Source of the DNA: Actinomycetes bacterium
Lineage (GTDB): Bacteria; Actinomycetota; Actinomycetes; Actinomycetales; Actinomycetaceae
Reading direction: 5' to 3'
DNA: 19,398 bases
NCBI GenBank assembly: GCA_023426345.1
Contig: JAFAAX010000031.1
Coordinates: 1-19,398 of the forward strand
Shown here: positions 19,364 to 19,398 of the stretch, piece after piece
Layout of the letters: each line of letters starts with the position of its first letter
How positions within the stretch are numbered: position 1 is the first letter of the stretch
The notes under the pieces: model-generated
What the model was told of the DNA's origin: nothing
The model's database searches: none
What the model saw: only the letters and a program-made list of their open reading frames with translations
Made by a program: the position numbers and the translations under genes

Positions 19364-19398
19364 CGCCCCCCGGCCGACCCCCCCCGCCCCCCAGACCA
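19364..19398. other. C-rich contig edge
   Basis: Runs of C with little other sequence, similar to the left edge. Probably a low-quality end rather than real sequence structure. Confidence 0.55.

Noticed and set aside
1..19398. CRISPR arrays, insertion sequences, phage genes
   Set aside because: No regularly spaced identical repeats and no transposase, integrase or phage structural gene were seen; the repeats found are short and irregular.

Overview
The window is a GC-rich stretch (well over 65% G+C by eye) whose gene content points to an actinobacterium: MalFG-type permeases without a local ATPase, lipoproteins with LSAC lipoboxes, GTGA/ATGA stop-start overlaps and several genes placed as if read from leaderless mRNAs. 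Genus cannot be fixed from the sequence; a host-associated Actinomycetales member is a guess. Both edges are G/C homopolymer runs typical of low-quality contig ends, so the first gene is a fragment.

Layout. (1) 51-410: 3' end of a zinc alcohol dehydrogenase. (2) 411-803: non-coding, with a dense cluster of DnaA-box-like 9-mers inside an imperfect direct repeat. (3) 804-1541: a GNAT acetyltransferase, facing (4) a minus-strand pair, a ClC chloride transporter and a pentapeptide-repeat protein (3723-1697), across a long hairpin. (5) 3788-7797, minus strand: amidohydrolase, SIS-domain sugar-phosphate isomerase/deaminase, PfkB hexose-phosphate kinase, class II ketose-bisphosphate aldolase. (6) 8093-12259, plus strand: sugar-binding lipoprotein, two permeases, a second PfkB kinase, tightly overlapped. 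(7) 12285-13097, minus: DeoR-family regulator. (8) 13233-15460, plus: GH4 glycosidase and a GH114 endo-alpha-1,4-polygalactosaminidase-like lipoprotein. (9) 15809-16977: azlC-azlD. (10) 16978-17431: non-coding, with inverted-repeat pairs. (11) 17432-18292: aldo/keto reductase, and 18522-19310: SAM methyltransferase, both minus strand.

How it fits together. Blocks 5-8 read as one catabolic locus. A surface GH114 lipoprotein could cut alpha-1,4-linked galactosamine polymers (Pel-type or galactosaminogalactan-type biofilm polysaccharide), an ABC importer would take up the oligomers, an NAD-dependent GH4 enzyme would trim them, and kinase, SIS deaminase/isomerase, tagatose-6-phosphate kinase and tagatose-bisphosphate aldolase would carry galactosamine to triose phosphates. 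Two related palindromes with ATCGCTC/GAGCGAT half-sites lie in exactly the two divergent promoter regions (amidohydrolase/binding protein and regulator/GH4), so the DeoR protein probably controls all four transcription units. The gene families are read from sequence; the substrate and pathway are inference.
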